DNA of 64,000 nt from Methylomusa anaerophila (GTDB lineage: Bacteria; Bacillota; Negativicutes; Sporomusales; Sporomusaceae): NCBI RefSeq assembly GCF_003966895.1, contig NZ_AP018449.1, positions 2,094,501 to 2,158,500 of the forward strand, given 5' to 3'. Under the pieces are notes generated by a model. The model was given only the letters and a program-made list of their open reading frames with translations, ran no database searches and was not told the DNA's origin. A program made the translations under genes and the position numbers. Shown in pieces: positions 1-9,637 of the stretch (its first letter is position 1; each line of letters starts with the position of its first letter).

Positions 1-188
1 GCGAATATTGCGGCGAACCGATTGATACAATAGAAGTGGATGAAGCCGACGAAGTCAAGTTTGGCTTTGATTGCTTGACTGACCGGGAGCGCCAAGATAT
101 AATTAAAACTGACGCCAGCGGCAATGCCATGTATGTGCATTCACTCTGCGGCAAATGTATTACCGCTATTGGACTTACCGAGGAATAG
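1..188 (+). CDS. fin: Anti-sigma-F factor Fin family protein (C-terminal part)
   Basis: The window opens inside this gene; codons run from base 3 and end at a TAG at 186-188. The visible 61 residues hold a cysteine pair near the start (EYCGEP) and a second near the end (LCGKC), with FDCLTDRERQDII between them. That is the layout of the small zinc-binding Fin/YabK family, which inhibits sigma-F during the forespore switch to sigma-G. Its place directly upstream of mfd is the same as in Bacillus. The 5' end lies outside the window. Family call from motif memory plus synteny. Confidence 0.8.
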   Translation, partial: EYCGEPIDTIEVDEADEVKFGFDCLTDRERQDIIKTDASGNAMYVHSLCGKCITAIGLTEE

Positions 189-283
189 CCTGTAATACCT
201 GCCATTGGCGGCAAAAATTTTCTGCATCAATTCGATTAATTTCAGATTGAGCCAAATTAAGGTTGGAAAGACAATAAGTTAAG

Positions 284-313
284 GGCTTTAGCGCCTAGGC
301 TAAAGCCTTTTTT
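284..313 (+). terminator. Intrinsic terminator after fin
   Basis: A perfect 9-bp stem (GGCTTTAGC with GCTAAAGCC) closes a 6-nt loop and is followed by six T residues. It lies about 95 nt after the fin stop. Confidence 0.85.
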
Positions 314-438
314 GCAAGTACGTCAGGCAGAATTTATAACTTTTCGGTTTGTTCGCCAATAGCTTGCGCCTCTTTGGGCAGTGCCGGAAACCGGAAAGTA
401 ATTTATTTTCATGATTTTTATGATTTTCATGGTTGTTA

Positions 439-460
439 AAGACCCTTTGGGTCTTTTCTT
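439..460 (+). terminator. Small hairpin with T-rich tail just before mfd
   Basis: AAGACCC and GGGTCTT pair around a TTT loop and are followed by a T-rich tail, ending only a few bases before the mfd ribosome binding site. It could be a weak terminator or attenuator. A 10-bp-type microrepeat (CATGATTTT units, 407-434) lies directly upstream. Confidence 0.4.
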
Positions 461-477
461 AAGTGGGAGAGAAAACG

Positions 478-3400
478 ATGTTGACTTTGTTTGCCACCCT
501 GCGCAGCGATCAGCAGCTACGCTTGGCAGAAAAGGCTTACGCGGCAAAATGTAAACAAACTTTGATATACGGAGTCACCGGTTCACAAAAAAGCGCTTTA
601 ATAGCTTCCGCCTACCAGGCAGCACCCCGGCCGACCGTGATCGTGGCCACCCGCTCCGAGGGCACGGAGAAGCTAAAGTCGGATTTGATGGCGTTTCTTC
701 CTGAAACGCCTGTTTATGATCTGCCGGCACTGGACATTGTAACTTTTACGGTGGCTGCCAAAAGTATGGAGCTGGCTGCACGGCGCATGGATGTCCTAAG
801 CCGCATGGCACGGGGAGAGAAAGCCATCTTTATAGCTGTGGCTGAAGCGGCAGTGCAAAAAGTATTGCCTAAGCAGGAATTCCTGAATAACCGCATGTCT
901 CTGTCCCGCGGCGAAATGGTGGCCAGGGAAGAACTGATAGCCACTTTGGTCCACTTTGGCTATGAGCGTGTTGACCAAGTGGATAGCCCCGGCCAGTTCT
1001 GCGTTCGGGGCGGCATCATTGATATTTTTGCCATTAACCGGAATTTGCCGGTAAGAATTGAATTCTTTGGCGATGAGGCCGACTCTTTGCGGGAGTTCGA
1101 CCCTGTAACGCAGCGGTCGGTAACAGAGATTGACCTTCTTGATATTATGCCGGTCACTGAACCGGAAACCAGCGGCAAGCCGTCGGTCTTTCTATCCTAC
1201 TTGCCGGCCGACGCCAGTGTTATTTTTGATGAGTCCTCCCGCATCCGGGAACAAATAAGCCAACTGGTAAAAGAGAATCCGGAACTCAAGCAGCAAGTGT
1301 TTGGCTGGAATGAACTAACGGCGGCGGCTCAGGCTGTGAATGTAATTTATTTGTCGCTGTTGCTGCAAAAGATACCTAACACCGAGCCGGAAGAGATCAT
1401 CAGTATTACTGCTAAAGGTGTTGCCCCCTTCCATAAGCAGATTGAACTGCTGGTAACTGAATTGAAAGGTTGGCAGGAGAAAAAATATAGCACTGTAATT
1501 TTCATGACCACCCCCGATAAGGCCGTTTCTTTGCAGCGGAATCTGGTTCAGGAGGGAGTTAGCGCTATTTTGGCTCAGGATCCGCAAACCCCTCTCATTC
1601 CAGGTACGGTTATGGTATTTTCCGGCGCAGTGTCCGATGGATTTGAAATGCCAAATGCCAGGCTGGCGGTATTGACTGAACTGGATATATTCGGCCGGCA
1701 AAAAAAGAAACGGCGGCCCCGGCTGGGAAAAGATCAGCAGATATCCTACTTCCGGGACATCAACATCGGGGACTATGTGGTTCATGTGAACCACGGGATT
1801 GGTAAATATGTAGGGGTGAAAACCCTGGAAGTCGGCGGCGTGCACAAAGACTATCTCCACATTCGCTACGCGGGGGATGATAAGCTATATGTGCCGACAG
1901 ACCAGGTCCACTTGCTGCAAAAGTATATCGGAGCGGAAGGAGATGTTCCGCGCTTAAGTAAAATGGGCGGCAGCGATTGGATTAAAGCGAAATCCAAGGC
2001 TAAAGCCGCAGTTGCCGACATGGCCAAGGAACTGGTTGCGCTGTATGCCGAGCGTAAGATTCAGCCAGGCTACCCATTTCTTCCCGATACTCCCTGGCAA
2101 CAAGATTTTGAAGACGCATTCCCGTTTGAAGAAACTCCCGACCAGCTGGCAGCTATTGCCGAGGTCAAACGGGACATGGAAGAAGCCCGGCCTATGGACC
2201 GGCTTTTATGCGGTGATGTGGGCTTTGGCAAGACGGAAGTGGCCATTCGGGCTGCGTTCAAGGCTGTTATGAGCCGTAAACAGGTAGCTGTCCTGGTTCC
2301 TACCACTGTGTTGGCGCAGCAGCATTTCCAAACGTTTTGCGCCAGATTTTCCGGTTTTGGGCCGGTTGTGGATGTTATCAGCCGGTTTCGCAGCGCGCGG
2401 GAACAGAAGGCCACCCTGAAACGGCTGGCATTAGGTCAGGTGGATGTACTGATAGGTACTCACCGTATTCTGCAGGCGGATGTTGCTTTTAAGGATTTAG
2501 GACTTTTGATTGTGGATGAAGAACAACGGTTTGGTGTGGCCCAGAAAGAAAAACTTAAGAAGTGGAAAGCTAGTTTGGATGTTCTCACATTAAGCGCCAC
2601 GCCTATTCCGCGAACTCTGCACATGTCCCTGGTTGGCGCCAGAGACATGAGCATTATCGAGACGCCGCCCGAGGATCGTTTTCCCGTGCAGAGCTATGTG
2701 GTTGAGTATAACGAAGAGATTATCAGGGAAGCCATTGTGCGGGAGATGAAACGTGGCGGTCAGGTATATTTTGTCTACAACCGGGTCCAGACTATTGACA
2801 AGGTCCGTGAACGGCTGGCCGAAATATTGCCTGATGCTGCTATTAAGACGGCACATGGCCAAATGGCGGAAGAAATATTAGAGCAGGTCATGCTCGATTT
2901 TTATGAAGGGCGGGATGAAGTACTGGTGTGTACCAGTATTATTGAGAACGGCCTGGATGTACCCAATGCCAATACAATCGTTGTTTACGACGCCGATCAT
3001 TTTGGCCTGTCCCAGCTCTATCAGATGCGGGGGAGGGTAGGGCGCTCCCACCGTTTGGCTTACGCATATTTTACCTATCGGCGGGATAAAGTTATAAGTG
3101 AAGTAGCGGAGAAGCGTCTGCAGGCTATCAAGGAATTTGCCGAACTGGGATCGGGTTTTAAAATTGCCATGCGTGACCTTGAAATTCGCGGCGCCGGCAA
3201 CCTTCTTGGCCGGGAACAGCATGGACATATTGTCACTGTTGGTTTTGAAATGTATTGCCGTCTATTGGATGAGGCCATACAGGAAATCAAAACCGGGCAA
3301 GTGGTTGAACCGCCGCCTGAGCCTGTACTTGAATTTAATATTGACGCTTATCTTTCCGGTGACTACATTAGTGATGCTATGAATAAAATTGAAATTTACC

Positions 3401-3795
3401 AGCGTATTGCCGCTATCAGGAGCGAGGAGCATGTACAGGAGCTTTTGGATGAATTGATTGATCGTTTCGGCGAACCACCGGCACCGGTAGTTAATTTACT
3501 GAATGTAGCCCGTATTAAAAATACGGCGCGTCATCTGGGTGTTCGTTCCATTATTGAACAAGCGGGGCGAGTTGAAATAGTCTTTGGCGATTTTCCCAAT
3601 GTAGCTCCCGACGGAATCGTGAATGCCCGCAATCTATATCCCGGCAAAATCACTTTTGTTCCCGGTCCGCCGCAAGCTGTTCGTCTGGCAACCGCCCGTT
3701 TATCTTTACCCCTTTTTGAGGTATTGCTCAAAATATTGACAACCTTGGCCGGCATGGAAAACCGGGGTAAAGTAGGTGCGGCAAGCCGCGGGTGA
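478..3795 (+). CDS. mfd: Transcription-repair coupling factor Mfd
   Basis: Mfd removes RNA polymerase stalled at DNA lesions and recruits UvrA. About 1105 residues, the usual family length. The N-terminal UvrB-like region is followed by the CarD-like RNA polymerase interaction domain (GDYVVHVNHGIGKY near residue 430), an SF2 helicase core with Walker A GDVGFGKTE near 578 and DEEQRFG near 679, and the C-terminal TRCF domain. The ATG at 478 is chosen over an upstream in-frame GTG at 463 because GGGAGAG sits 7-8 nt before it. TGA stop. Fin-mfd-spoVT order matches Bacillus. Confidence 0.97.
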   Translation: MLTLFATLRSDQQLRLAEKAYAAKCKQTLIYGVTGSQKSALIASAYQAAPRPTVIVATRSEGTEKLKSDLMAFLPETPVYDLPALDIVTFTVAAKSMELAARRMDVLSRMARGEKAIFIAVAEAAVQKVLPKQEFLNNRMSLSRGEMVAREELIATLVHFGYERVDQVDSPGQFCVRGGIIDIFAINRNLPVRIEFFGDEADSLREFDPVTQRSVTEIDLLDIMPVTEPETSGKPSVFLSYLPADASVIFDESSRIREQISQLVKENPELKQQVFGWNELTAAAQAVNVIYLSLLLQKIPNTEPEEIISITAKGVAPFHKQIELLVTELKGWQEKKYSTVIFMTTPDKAVSLQRNLVQEGVSAILAQDPQTPLIPGTVMVFSGAVSDGFEMPNARLAVLTELDIFGRQKKKRRPRLGKDQQISYFRDINIGDYVVHVNHGIGKYVGVKTLEVGGVHKDYLHIRYAGDDKLYVPTDQVHLLQKYIGAEGDVPRLSKMGGSDWIKAKSKAKAAVADMAKELVALYAERKIQPGYPFLPDTPWQQDFEDAFPFEETPDQLAAIAEVKRDMEEARPMDRLLCGDVGFGKTEVAIRAAFKAVMSRKQVAVLVPTTVLAQQHFQTFCARFSGFGPVVDVISRFRSAREQKATLKRLALGQVDVLIGTHRILQADVAFKDLGLLIVDEEQRFGVAQKEKLKKWKASLDVLTLSATPIPRTLHMSLVGARDMSIIETPPEDRFPVQSYVVEYNEEIIREAIVREMKRGGQVYFVYNRVQTIDKVRERLAEILPDAAIKTAHGQMAEEILEQVMLDFYEGRDEVLVCTSIIENGLDVPNANTIVVYDADHFGLSQLYQMRGRVGRSHRLAYAYFTYRRDKVISEVAEKRLQAIKEFAELGSGFKIAMRDLEIRGAGNLLGREQHGHIVTVGFEMYCRLLDEAIQEIKTGQVVEPPPEPVLEFNIDAYLSGDYISDAMNKIEIYQRIAAIRSEEHVQELLDELIDRFGEPPAPVVNLLNVARIKNTARHLGVRSIIEQAGRVEIVFGDFPNVAPDGIVNARNLYPGKITFVPGPPQAVRLATARLSLPLFEVLLKILTTLAGMENRGKVGAASRG

Positions 3796-3801
3796 CGGAC
3801 G

Positions 3802-3838
3802 TTAAAGAATTTAAAGAAGTTAAGAAGTTAAAGAATTA
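3802..3838. repeat. Short tandem microrepeat after mfd
   Basis: Reiterated TTAAAGAA/TTAAGAAG units lie immediately after the mfd stop. The rest of the 250-nt gap up to spoVT is A-rich with no gene that I can see. One of many similar 3'-end microrepeats in this window. Confidence 0.5.
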
Positions 3839-4047
3839 GAAAAATGAATAAAAAAATCCACCTGGATATATACTACTATCAAACCAAGGATAACAAGAAA
3901 CAAGAAACAAGAGCAAGATAACAAGAAAACAAAAAAGAAAAACCAAGGGGAACCAAAAGCAAGACATGAAAGGGATTGCGGCCGCACTGGTTTCAAATTG
4001 GGATGTAGATTTTCCAATTGTAGCATTTTGATGAAAGGGGGATAATA

Positions 4048-4614
4048 GTGAAAGCAACGGGAATTGTACGTAGAATTGACGATCTTGGCCGAGTTGTAAT
4101 ACCAAAAGAAATCAGACGCACTCTTAGAATACGTGAAGGTGATCCGCTGGAAATATATGTTGACCGCGAAGGCGAGGTCATCTTGAAAAAGTATTCCCCT
4201 GTGGGGGAATTAGGCGATTTCGCCAAAGAGTATGCGGACTCTCTATATGAGGCCATCAATCATGTGATTTTAATCGCGGATCGCGATAATGTAGTAGCGG
4301 TTGCCGGGGCTTCTAAAAAAGAGTTTCTCAACAAACCGCTTGGCCCTGCCGTGGAAAAGGTTATGGAGGAGCGGAAAACCACGGTTATTAACAACCCTGG
4401 TGAGTACAAACACTGCCAAGGCTGCGCTGCTAACTGTGAGGATGAGGAAACCTGCAAATTCACGGCGGAGGTTATTTCGCCTATTATTGTAGAAGGTGAT
4501 GCCATCGGCGCAGTTATCATCTGTTCCAAAGAACCGGGTGTGCAGATGGGGGACATGGAAGTCAAGCTGGCCGAGACGGCAGCGGGGTTCCTGGCTAAAC
4601 AAATGTCGCAATAA
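4048..4614 (+). CDS. spoVT: Stage V sporulation protein T, AbrB-family regulator
   Basis: SpoVT adjusts sigma-G-dependent transcription in the forespore. The 188-residue protein has the N-terminal AbrB swapped-hairpin DNA-binding domain (GIVRRIDDLGRVVIPKEIRR, residues about 5-24) and a C-terminal GAF-like domain. Two CxxC-like pairs (HCQGCAANCEDEETC) sit in the GAF part. GTG start with AAAGGGGG upstream; TAA stop. Its place between mfd and the SpoVB-like flippase is the standard synteny. Confidence 0.95.
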   Translation: MKATGIVRRIDDLGRVVIPKEIRRTLRIREGDPLEIYVDREGEVILKKYSPVGELGDFAKEYADSLYEAINHVILIADRDNVVAVAGASKKEFLNKPLGPAVEKVMEERKTTVINNPGEYKHCQGCAANCEDEETCKFTAEVISPIIVEGDAIGAVIICSKEPGVQMGDMEVKLAETAAGFLAKQMSQ

Positions 4615-4649
4615 ACATAACCTAAATGGACCATTTTCCAGAGCATACA

Positions 4650-4692
4650 AGTAGCGAACGATAACAAACAACGTTAATGTTCGCTACTTTTA
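4650..4692 (+). terminator. Terminator after spoVT
   Basis: GTAGCGAAC (4651-4659) pairs with GTTCGCTAC (4679-4687) and is followed by TTTTA. Confidence 0.75.
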
Positions 4693-4730
4693 CGTTGTGG
4701 AAACTATTCAAATGCTTGAATAGTTTCCAG

Positions 4731-4826
4731 GAGTCAGAAGTCAGAATTCAGAAGTCAGAATGAGAATCTACTAGGCGTTCAGGACAACTTGCAGCCTATT
4801 CTGAATTCTGACTCCTGAATTTTGAA
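4731..4826. repeat. GTCAGAA-type direct and inverted repeats
   Basis: Repeated GTCAGAA/TTCAGAA units at 4731-4766 face a reverse-complementary block near 4796-4820, giving an imperfect inverted repeat inside the 375-nt spoVT-spoVB gap. The rest of that gap has a possible -10 (TATAAT at 4863-4868) without a convincing -35, and a GGGGAGAGGA ribosome binding site before the next gene. Confidence 0.5.
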
Positions 4827-4989
4827 TGCTTGAATGCTGTTTTATTACCAGGCAGAATTTGATATAATAGACATTATCCGGTCATTCGGGGAATATACTG
4901 CCTAGTAGTCTGTCATTTATTATGGTTTTAGGGCTGACAGACTGACCACTAAGGCGGGGAAAGCAACAAAGGGGAGAGGACTGACTCGG

Positions 4990-6591
4990 TTGAGTAAAGA
5001 TACGTTTCTAAAAGGTGCTTTCATCCTTACGGTGGCCGGTATTGTTGTTAAAATTATCGGTTCGGTAAACCGCATTCTATTATCGCGGTTATTAGGCGGT
5101 GAAGGCGTCGGTCTGTATCAAATGGCTTACCCCATATACCTGCTGGCTTTAAGTATATCTTCCGCCGGTATTCCGGTAGCCATTTCCATTATTGTTGCTG
5201 AAAAGCTGGCTCTCCATGATTATCGCGGTGCCAAGCGCGTGTTTCATATATCACTTGGCGTTCTTGCCGCTACCGGCCTCATTTTTACTTTTCTGTTATA
5301 TTATGGCGCAGGCTGGCTGATTGAGCACCAATTCGTACGGGACGTCCGGGCCTATTATGCCATCGCCGCCTTGGCGCCGGCAATATTTTTTGTTACCGTT
5401 TTGTCCAGTTACCGGGGTTATTTCCAGGGATTGCAGATGATGACACCCACCGCTGTATCTCAGATTTTTGAGCAACTCTTCCGGGTTGTCACCATGATTG
5501 CCCTTGCCTATCTGCTGCTGCCCCGCGGACTTGAGTATGCGGCGGCGGGGGCCAGCTTTGGAGCCGGCCCGGGTGCGGCAGCCGGACTTATGGTGCTCTT
5601 ATATTTCTATTGGCGGCATAACTCAGAGTTTCAACACCATATGAATATGCAGCCAAAGGTCAGGCAGGAATCCGGATTTAGGATTGTCGGCCGGATCATC
5701 AAGCTTGCTTTGCCGGTATCGCTGGCCAACATCATGCTCCCGGTTGTATCTAACATTGATCTGCTTATTGTTCCCCCGCGGCTGGAAGCCGCCGGCCACA
5801 CCGTCGAGCAGGCAACGGAGTCATTTGGGTATTTAACAGGCATGGCTATTCCATTAGTAAATTTGGCTACCATTCTTACCTCATCCCTTGCCGCCAGTTT
5901 AGTGCCGGCGGTGTCGGGAGCCTATACCTTGGGAAATAAACAGAGCATATATCAGCGGACGGCGACCGCCATGCGCATAGCCAACCTGATTACCATTCCC
6001 AGTTTTGTAGGCATGTGGCTGTTGGCCACTCCTATTTCCCAAATGCTGTACGGCACCCCGAATGCGGGAATCTGCATTGCGATTCTGTCGGTCGGCATAT
6101 TCCTTCTCGGCTTTCACCAAGTTACCACCGGGGTGCTGCAAGGACTGGGTCATACTACCATTCCTGTCGTCAATATGGCCATATCCGCCGTGGTAAAGAT
6201 TATTATGAGCTGGCTGCTTACCGCTATGCCTGAACTGGGGATTCGGGGCGCCGCCTGGGCAACTGTCGCCGATTTCGGCGTCGCGGCCGTATTAAACATG
6301 TATTTTGTATACCGGTATGTAGGCTTTAGTATTAATCTGACCGATACGTTTAAGGCTGCTTTGGCTTCCGCCGTCATGGGCGGAACAGTGCTGATGGTTT
6401 ATGACGCAATGATGACATATACCCTGCATAATTCAATCTCCACTCTTGGCGCGATTTTATCGGGGCTGACGGTGTTTGGGATTGTCATCCTGCTGGTGGG
6501 GGGGATCGAAGCCAGAGATATTGAGCAAATCCCGAAAGTCGGGAGCATTTTAGCCAAAACATTACGTACTTTGAAGTTACTAAGGAGATAA
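4990..6591 (+). CDS. SpoVB/YabM-type polysaccharide flippase (MATE/MOP family)
   Basis: A 533-residue integral membrane protein with about 14 predicted hydrophobic segments, starting GAFILTVAGIVVKIIGSVNR, which is typical of SpoVB-like lipid-linked oligosaccharide flippases. It probably moves a cell wall or cortex precursor across the membrane. TTG start with GGGGAGAGGA upstream. It is followed 5 nt later by mazG, as yabM-yabN are in Bacillus. Whether it is the functional SpoVB or the vegetative YabM paralogue cannot be told from sequence alone. Confidence 0.88.
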   Translation: MSKDTFLKGAFILTVAGIVVKIIGSVNRILLSRLLGGEGVGLYQMAYPIYLLALSISSAGIPVAISIIVAEKLALHDYRGAKRVFHISLGVLAATGLIFTFLLYYGAGWLIEHQFVRDVRAYYAIAALAPAIFFVTVLSSYRGYFQGLQMMTPTAVSQIFEQLFRVVTMIALAYLLLPRGLEYAAAGASFGAGPGAAAGLMVLLYFYWRHNSEFQHHMNMQPKVRQESGFRIVGRIIKLALPVSLANIMLPVVSNIDLLIVPPRLEAAGHTVEQATESFGYLTGMAIPLVNLATILTSSLAASLVPAVSGAYTLGNKQSIYQRTATAMRIANLITIPSFVGMWLLATPISQMLYGTPNAGICIAILSVGIFLLGFHQVTTGVLQGLGHTTIPVVNMAISAVVKIIMSWLLTAMPELGIRGAAWATVADFGVAAVLNMYFVYRYVGFSINLTDTFKAALASAVMGGTVLMVYDAMMTYTLHNSISTLGAILSGLTVFGIVILLVGGIEARDIEQIPKVGSILAKTLRTLKLLRR

Positions 6592-6596
6592 AGAAC

Positions 6597-8105
6597 ATGG
6601 TGCGAGGAGAAATTAACATCATAGGGCTGGGGCCGGGATCTTTCAACCATATTACGCTGGAAACATGGGATACTATAAAACAAGCCAAGTTCCTGCTGTT
6701 GCGTACGGCCATACATCCAAGCGTGGCCGGTCTAACTGAGCGTGGCCTTATCTTTGAAAGTTTTGACAGGTTATATGAGAAGTTCGATACATTTGATCAT
6801 GTTTACCAGGCCATTGCCGACGCCGTCATAGAAAAGGCAAAGACGCGGGGGCAAGTGGTGTATGCCGTTCCCGGCAGTCCGCTTGTTGCTGAAAAAACGG
6901 TAGAGATGATTATTAGTCAAACACAGGGCTCGGATATTAAAGTGCATATCACACCCGGCATGAGTTTTCTGGAAGTACTGTATGCCAGACTCCGGCTTGA
7001 CCCGATAAATGGGGTTACTATATTGGATGCCGCTGACTTACGGGATATTCCGCCTAACCTGAATACTGCCTTAGTTATTACCCAGGTATTCAGTCGTCAG
7101 GTTGCTTCCAATACCAAACTCCTCTTGATGGACCATTACGACGATGAGTTTCCGGTAACCTTTGTTCGCAATTTGGGAATGGCTGACGAGGAAATCACCA
7201 CCATACCTTTATTTGAACTGGATCGTCAACCGGCAATTGATCACCTGACAAGCGTTTATATACCGCCAAAGCCGCAAAAGGCTAAGGGTTTTTCCCTTGA
7301 TCCGGTGGTGGACGTCATGGCTCGCCTTCGCTCACCCGGGGGATGTGTATGGGACATTGAACAGACCCATGCCAGTCTTCGGCGTTATATTGTCGAAGAA
7401 GTCTACGAAGTTTTGGAGGCTATTGATCTGGCTGATGGGGACAAGCTGTGTGAAGAACTGGGAGACCTGCTGCTGCAAATTATATTTCATGCCCGTATTG
7501 CTGAAGAGTGTGGCATTTTTTCCATGCAGGATGTCATTGACCAGGTAACGGAAAAAATGGTACGGCGTCATCCTCACGTTTTTGGAAACATTACCGTTCG
7601 CGATGCCGCTGAGGTAATCGCAAATTGGGAACAGATCAAGAAACAGGAAAAAGCCGGCGAGCGAACGCATGTACTGGATGGTGTTCCCAAAGGGTTGCCA
7701 AGCTTGATGAGCGCTTACAAACTGCAGGCAAAAGCGGCCAAAGTCGGTTTCGACTGGGATGATATCGGACCTGTTTGGGATAAAGTTGCCGAAGAACTGG
7801 AGGAATTAAGGGCGGCAGCCTGCCAGGCGGGTATAATTGCCGGCAAACAGGATAACAATAATCAAAATGATAATAATTACAAAAATGTTGAAGCTGAGCT
7901 GGGCGATGTATTGTTTACTATCGTGAATTTGGCCCGCTTTATGGGGGTTGAACCTGAGACGGCGCTTAATGCCGCAAATAAAAAATTTATGCGGCGATTC
8001 GACTACATAGAGTCCAAAGTAAAAGAAAGTGGCAAAAATTGGGATACTTTTACATTAAACGAGCTTAATTGGTTATGGAATGAGGCTAAACATAGCCAAA
8101 AATGA
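6597..8105 (+). CDS. mazG: YabN: tetrapyrrole methylase-like domain fused to MazG NTP pyrophosphohydrolase
   Basis: A 502-residue fusion. The first 225 or so residues are an SAM-dependent tetrapyrrole methylase-like fold (INIIGLGPGSF at the start). The rest is a duplicated MazG-type all-alpha pyrophosphohydrolase, with GCVWDIEQTHASLRRYIVEE and EELGDLLLQI carrying the acidic metal-binding residues. MazG hydrolyses non-canonical NTPs. A short Asn/Asp-rich insert (NNNQNDNNYKN, about residue 420) breaks the second MazG part and is coded by an A-rich low-complexity run. TGA stop. Confidence 0.92.
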   Translation: MVRGEINIIGLGPGSFNHITLETWDTIKQAKFLLLRTAIHPSVAGLTERGLIFESFDRLYEKFDTFDHVYQAIADAVIEKAKTRGQVVYAVPGSPLVAEKTVEMIISQTQGSDIKVHITPGMSFLEVLYARLRLDPINGVTILDAADLRDIPPNLNTALVITQVFSRQVASNTKLLLMDHYDDEFPVTFVRNLGMADEEITTIPLFELDRQPAIDHLTSVYIPPKPQKAKGFSLDPVVDVMARLRSPGGCVWDIEQTHASLRRYIVEEVYEVLEAIDLADGDKLCEELGDLLLQIIFHARIAEECGIFSMQDVIDQVTEKMVRRHPHVFGNITVRDAAEVIANWEQIKKQEKAGERTHVLDGVPKGLPSLMSAYKLQAKAAKVGFDWDDIGPVWDKVAEELEELRAAACQAGIIAGKQDNNNQNDNNYKNVEAELGDVLFTIVNLARFMGVEPETALNAANKKFMRRFDYIESKVKESGKNWDTFTLNELNWLWNEAKHSQK

Positions 8106-8213
8106 GCAAAATATCAAGTATTTTTGCCAAAATTTTTCGATTGCGGCAGGAATAAAAAAATGCATAGCGAATAAAGCTATTCGTAATGATTTACGACATA
8201 AGGAGGCAACATT

Positions 8214-8489
8214 GTGAATAAAACTGACTTGGTCAAAGCCGTAGCCCAAAAGGCAGACACCACTCAAAAGGATGCTGAAAAAGCAATCAACGCTATTTTT
8301 GCTGCAATTGAAGAAGCCTTAGCTAAAGATGACAAAGTACAAATTATTGGCTTCGGAACCTTTGAAGTTAAGGTTAGAGAAGAACGTAAAGGGCGCAATC
8401 CACAAACCGGTCAAGAAATTACTATTCCTGCTTCCAAAAATCCTGTGTTCAAAGCCGGCAAAGGTTTGAAGGACGCAGTTAACGCATAG
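8214..8489 (+). CDS. hup: Histone-like DNA-binding protein HU
   Basis: HU bends and compacts DNA as a dimer. The 91 residues are the standard length, start MNKTDLVKAVAQKAD and carry the arm signature GFGTFEVKVREERKGRNPQTG. GTG start with AAGGAGG 7-9 nt upstream, TAG stop at 8487-8489. Bacillus has rqcP (yabO) between yabN and yabP; here hup follows mazG and then the phosphate island begins. An HU gene at this place is known in many Firmicutes. Confidence 0.97.
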   Translation: MNKTDLVKAVAQKADTTQKDAEKAINAIFAAIEEALAKDDKVQIIGFGTFEVKVREERKGRNPQTGQEITIPASKNPVFKAGKGLKDAVNA

Positions 8490-8511
8490 TCACCAAAAAC
8501 AAGTAATGAAG

Positions 8512-8538
8512 AACCAGGTTATTAAACCTGGTTTTTAT
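8512..8538 (+). terminator. Terminator after hup
   Basis: AACCAGGTT pairs with AACCTGGTT around ATTA, followed by TTTTATTT. A second hairpin without a T-run (GCCTCGC 8551-8557 with GCGAGGC 8574-8580) follows. Confidence 0.85.
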
Positions 8539-8675
8539 TTCCAGAATTACTGCCTCGCTTTTTTGGGACTGCAGCGAGGCGTAACATTTCTTTGTTTCCT
8601 GCTCAAAATGCTTCCTGTTTTTTTCAGTTCCACCTGCATTACTCATCTCGAGCACTGAGTGAGGAGAGAATTTAC

Positions 8676-9368
8676 GTGATAGGAAAGATATTGATTGTTG
8701 ATGATGAACTCAATATTCGCGAGCTTATAAAGTTTAATTTGGAAAAAGCCGGCTATAAAGTGCTGGAAGCAGGCGATGGACAAAGTGCCGTCAGCGCCAC
8801 TAGATCCGAACGTCCTGATTTAATTGTACTTGATATTATGCTGCCGGGCATTGATGGATTAGAGGTATGCCGTATTGTTAAAAATTCCCGGGAAACTACT
8901 GCCATTCCGATTATTATGCTCACAGCCAAGAATGAGGAAATTGATAAAGTTATTGGCCTTGAACTGGGGGCCGACGATTATCTCACAAAACCCTTTAGCC
9001 CGCGCGAGCTTTTAGCGAGAATTAAAGCAGTTCTGCGCCGCAGTCAAAAGGAGAACATCAGCGGCGGTGAACTGGTTGTTGGAAGACTGAAACTTAATTT
9101 TAGCCGCTATGAAGCCTACCTTGGCTCCGAGAAGCTGGAACTGACACCGAAGGAATACGAGATGCTAAAGCTATTTGTCACTAATATTGGTAAAGTGTTT
9201 ACACGCGAGCAATTGCTCGAAAAAGTTTGGGGATATGAATATTTCGGGGATACAAGGACGGTGGATGTACACGTCCGCCATCTCAGAGTCAAGTTGTGCC
9301 AGGATGCGGAAATTGCCGATGCTATTGAGACGGTTCGCGGTGTAGGTTACCGTTTTCGCGATATCTGA
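8676..9368 (+). CDS. phoP: PhoP/PhoB-type response regulator (OmpR family)
   Basis: A 230-residue regulator with an N-terminal receiver domain (KILIVDDELNI, phospho-acceptor Asp in LIVLDIMLPG, Lys in LTKPFS) and a C-terminal winged helix (LTPKEYEMLKLF, TVDVHVRHLR). It should be phosphorylated by the PhoR kinase coded nearby on the other strand and bind the TTAACA boxes in this island. The GTG at 8676 is chosen because GAGGAG sits 9-10 nt upstream; an in-frame reading back to 8592 lacks a site. TGA stop. Confidence 0.88.
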   Translation: MIGKILIVDDELNIRELIKFNLEKAGYKVLEAGDGQSAVSATRSERPDLIVLDIMLPGIDGLEVCRIVKNSRETTAIPIIMLTAKNEEIDKVIGLELGADDYLTKPFSPRELLARIKAVLRRSQKENISGGELVVGRLKLNFSRYEAYLGSEKLELTPKEYEMLKLFVTNIGKVFTREQLLEKVWGYEYFGDTRTVDVHVRHLRVKLCQDAEIADAIETVRGVGYRFRDI

Positions 9369-9376
9369 GAGAGGTA

Positions 9377-9402
9377 TTGTAGTTACTGTAGTTACTGTAG
9401 TC
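9377..9402. repeat. Tandem 10-bp microrepeat after phoP
   Basis: TGTAGTTAC units repeat about 2.5 times within 10 nt of the phoP stop. Confidence 0.6.
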
Positions 9403-9422
9403 ATCCTATCAGCAGCGTTGCG

Positions 9423-9458
9423 GCCGGTGAAGGCGGATATCCGACACCGGCTTTGTTT
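9423..9458 (+). terminator. Terminator after phoP
   Basis: GCCGGTG (9423-9429) pairs with CACCGGC (9445-9451), followed by TTTGTTTG. Confidence 0.7.
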
Positions 9459-9565
9459 GATTATTCTTGTGCTTTTTATGATTGTACAAGATGCCGCTAA
9501 AAGAATTTACCGGCGAAAGCAAGCTGTCAAGTTTGAAAAAATCCTCTAAGCGGAATCTTTAAAAT

Positions 9566-9608
9566 TTAACATGATATTAACACAAGATAGGATATTTTAT
9601 GATATAGT
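9566..9608 (+). promoter_or_regulatory. Pho-box promoter of pstB-phoU
   Basis: Two TTAACA direct repeats start at 9566 and 9577 (11-bp step). A -10 box TATAGT lies at 9603-9608, exactly 20 nt after the last repeat. This is the layout known for PhoP-activated promoters and is shared by three other promoters in the island. Confidence 0.85.
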
Positions 9609-9637
9609 GCTAAGAGAGACATTAGGGGAGGAACAGT

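Noticed and set aside
1315..1860. 181-residue minus-strand frame inside mfd
   Set aside because: Shadow of mfd; no ribosome binding site or recognisable motif.
4863..4868. Promoter for the SpoVB-like gene
   Set aside because: TATAAT is present but no -35 at an acceptable distance.
8592..8675. N-terminal extension of the PhoP-type regulator
   Set aside because: The extension (28 residues, Phe/Ser-rich) does not match receiver domains, and a good ribosome binding site precedes the GTG at 8676.
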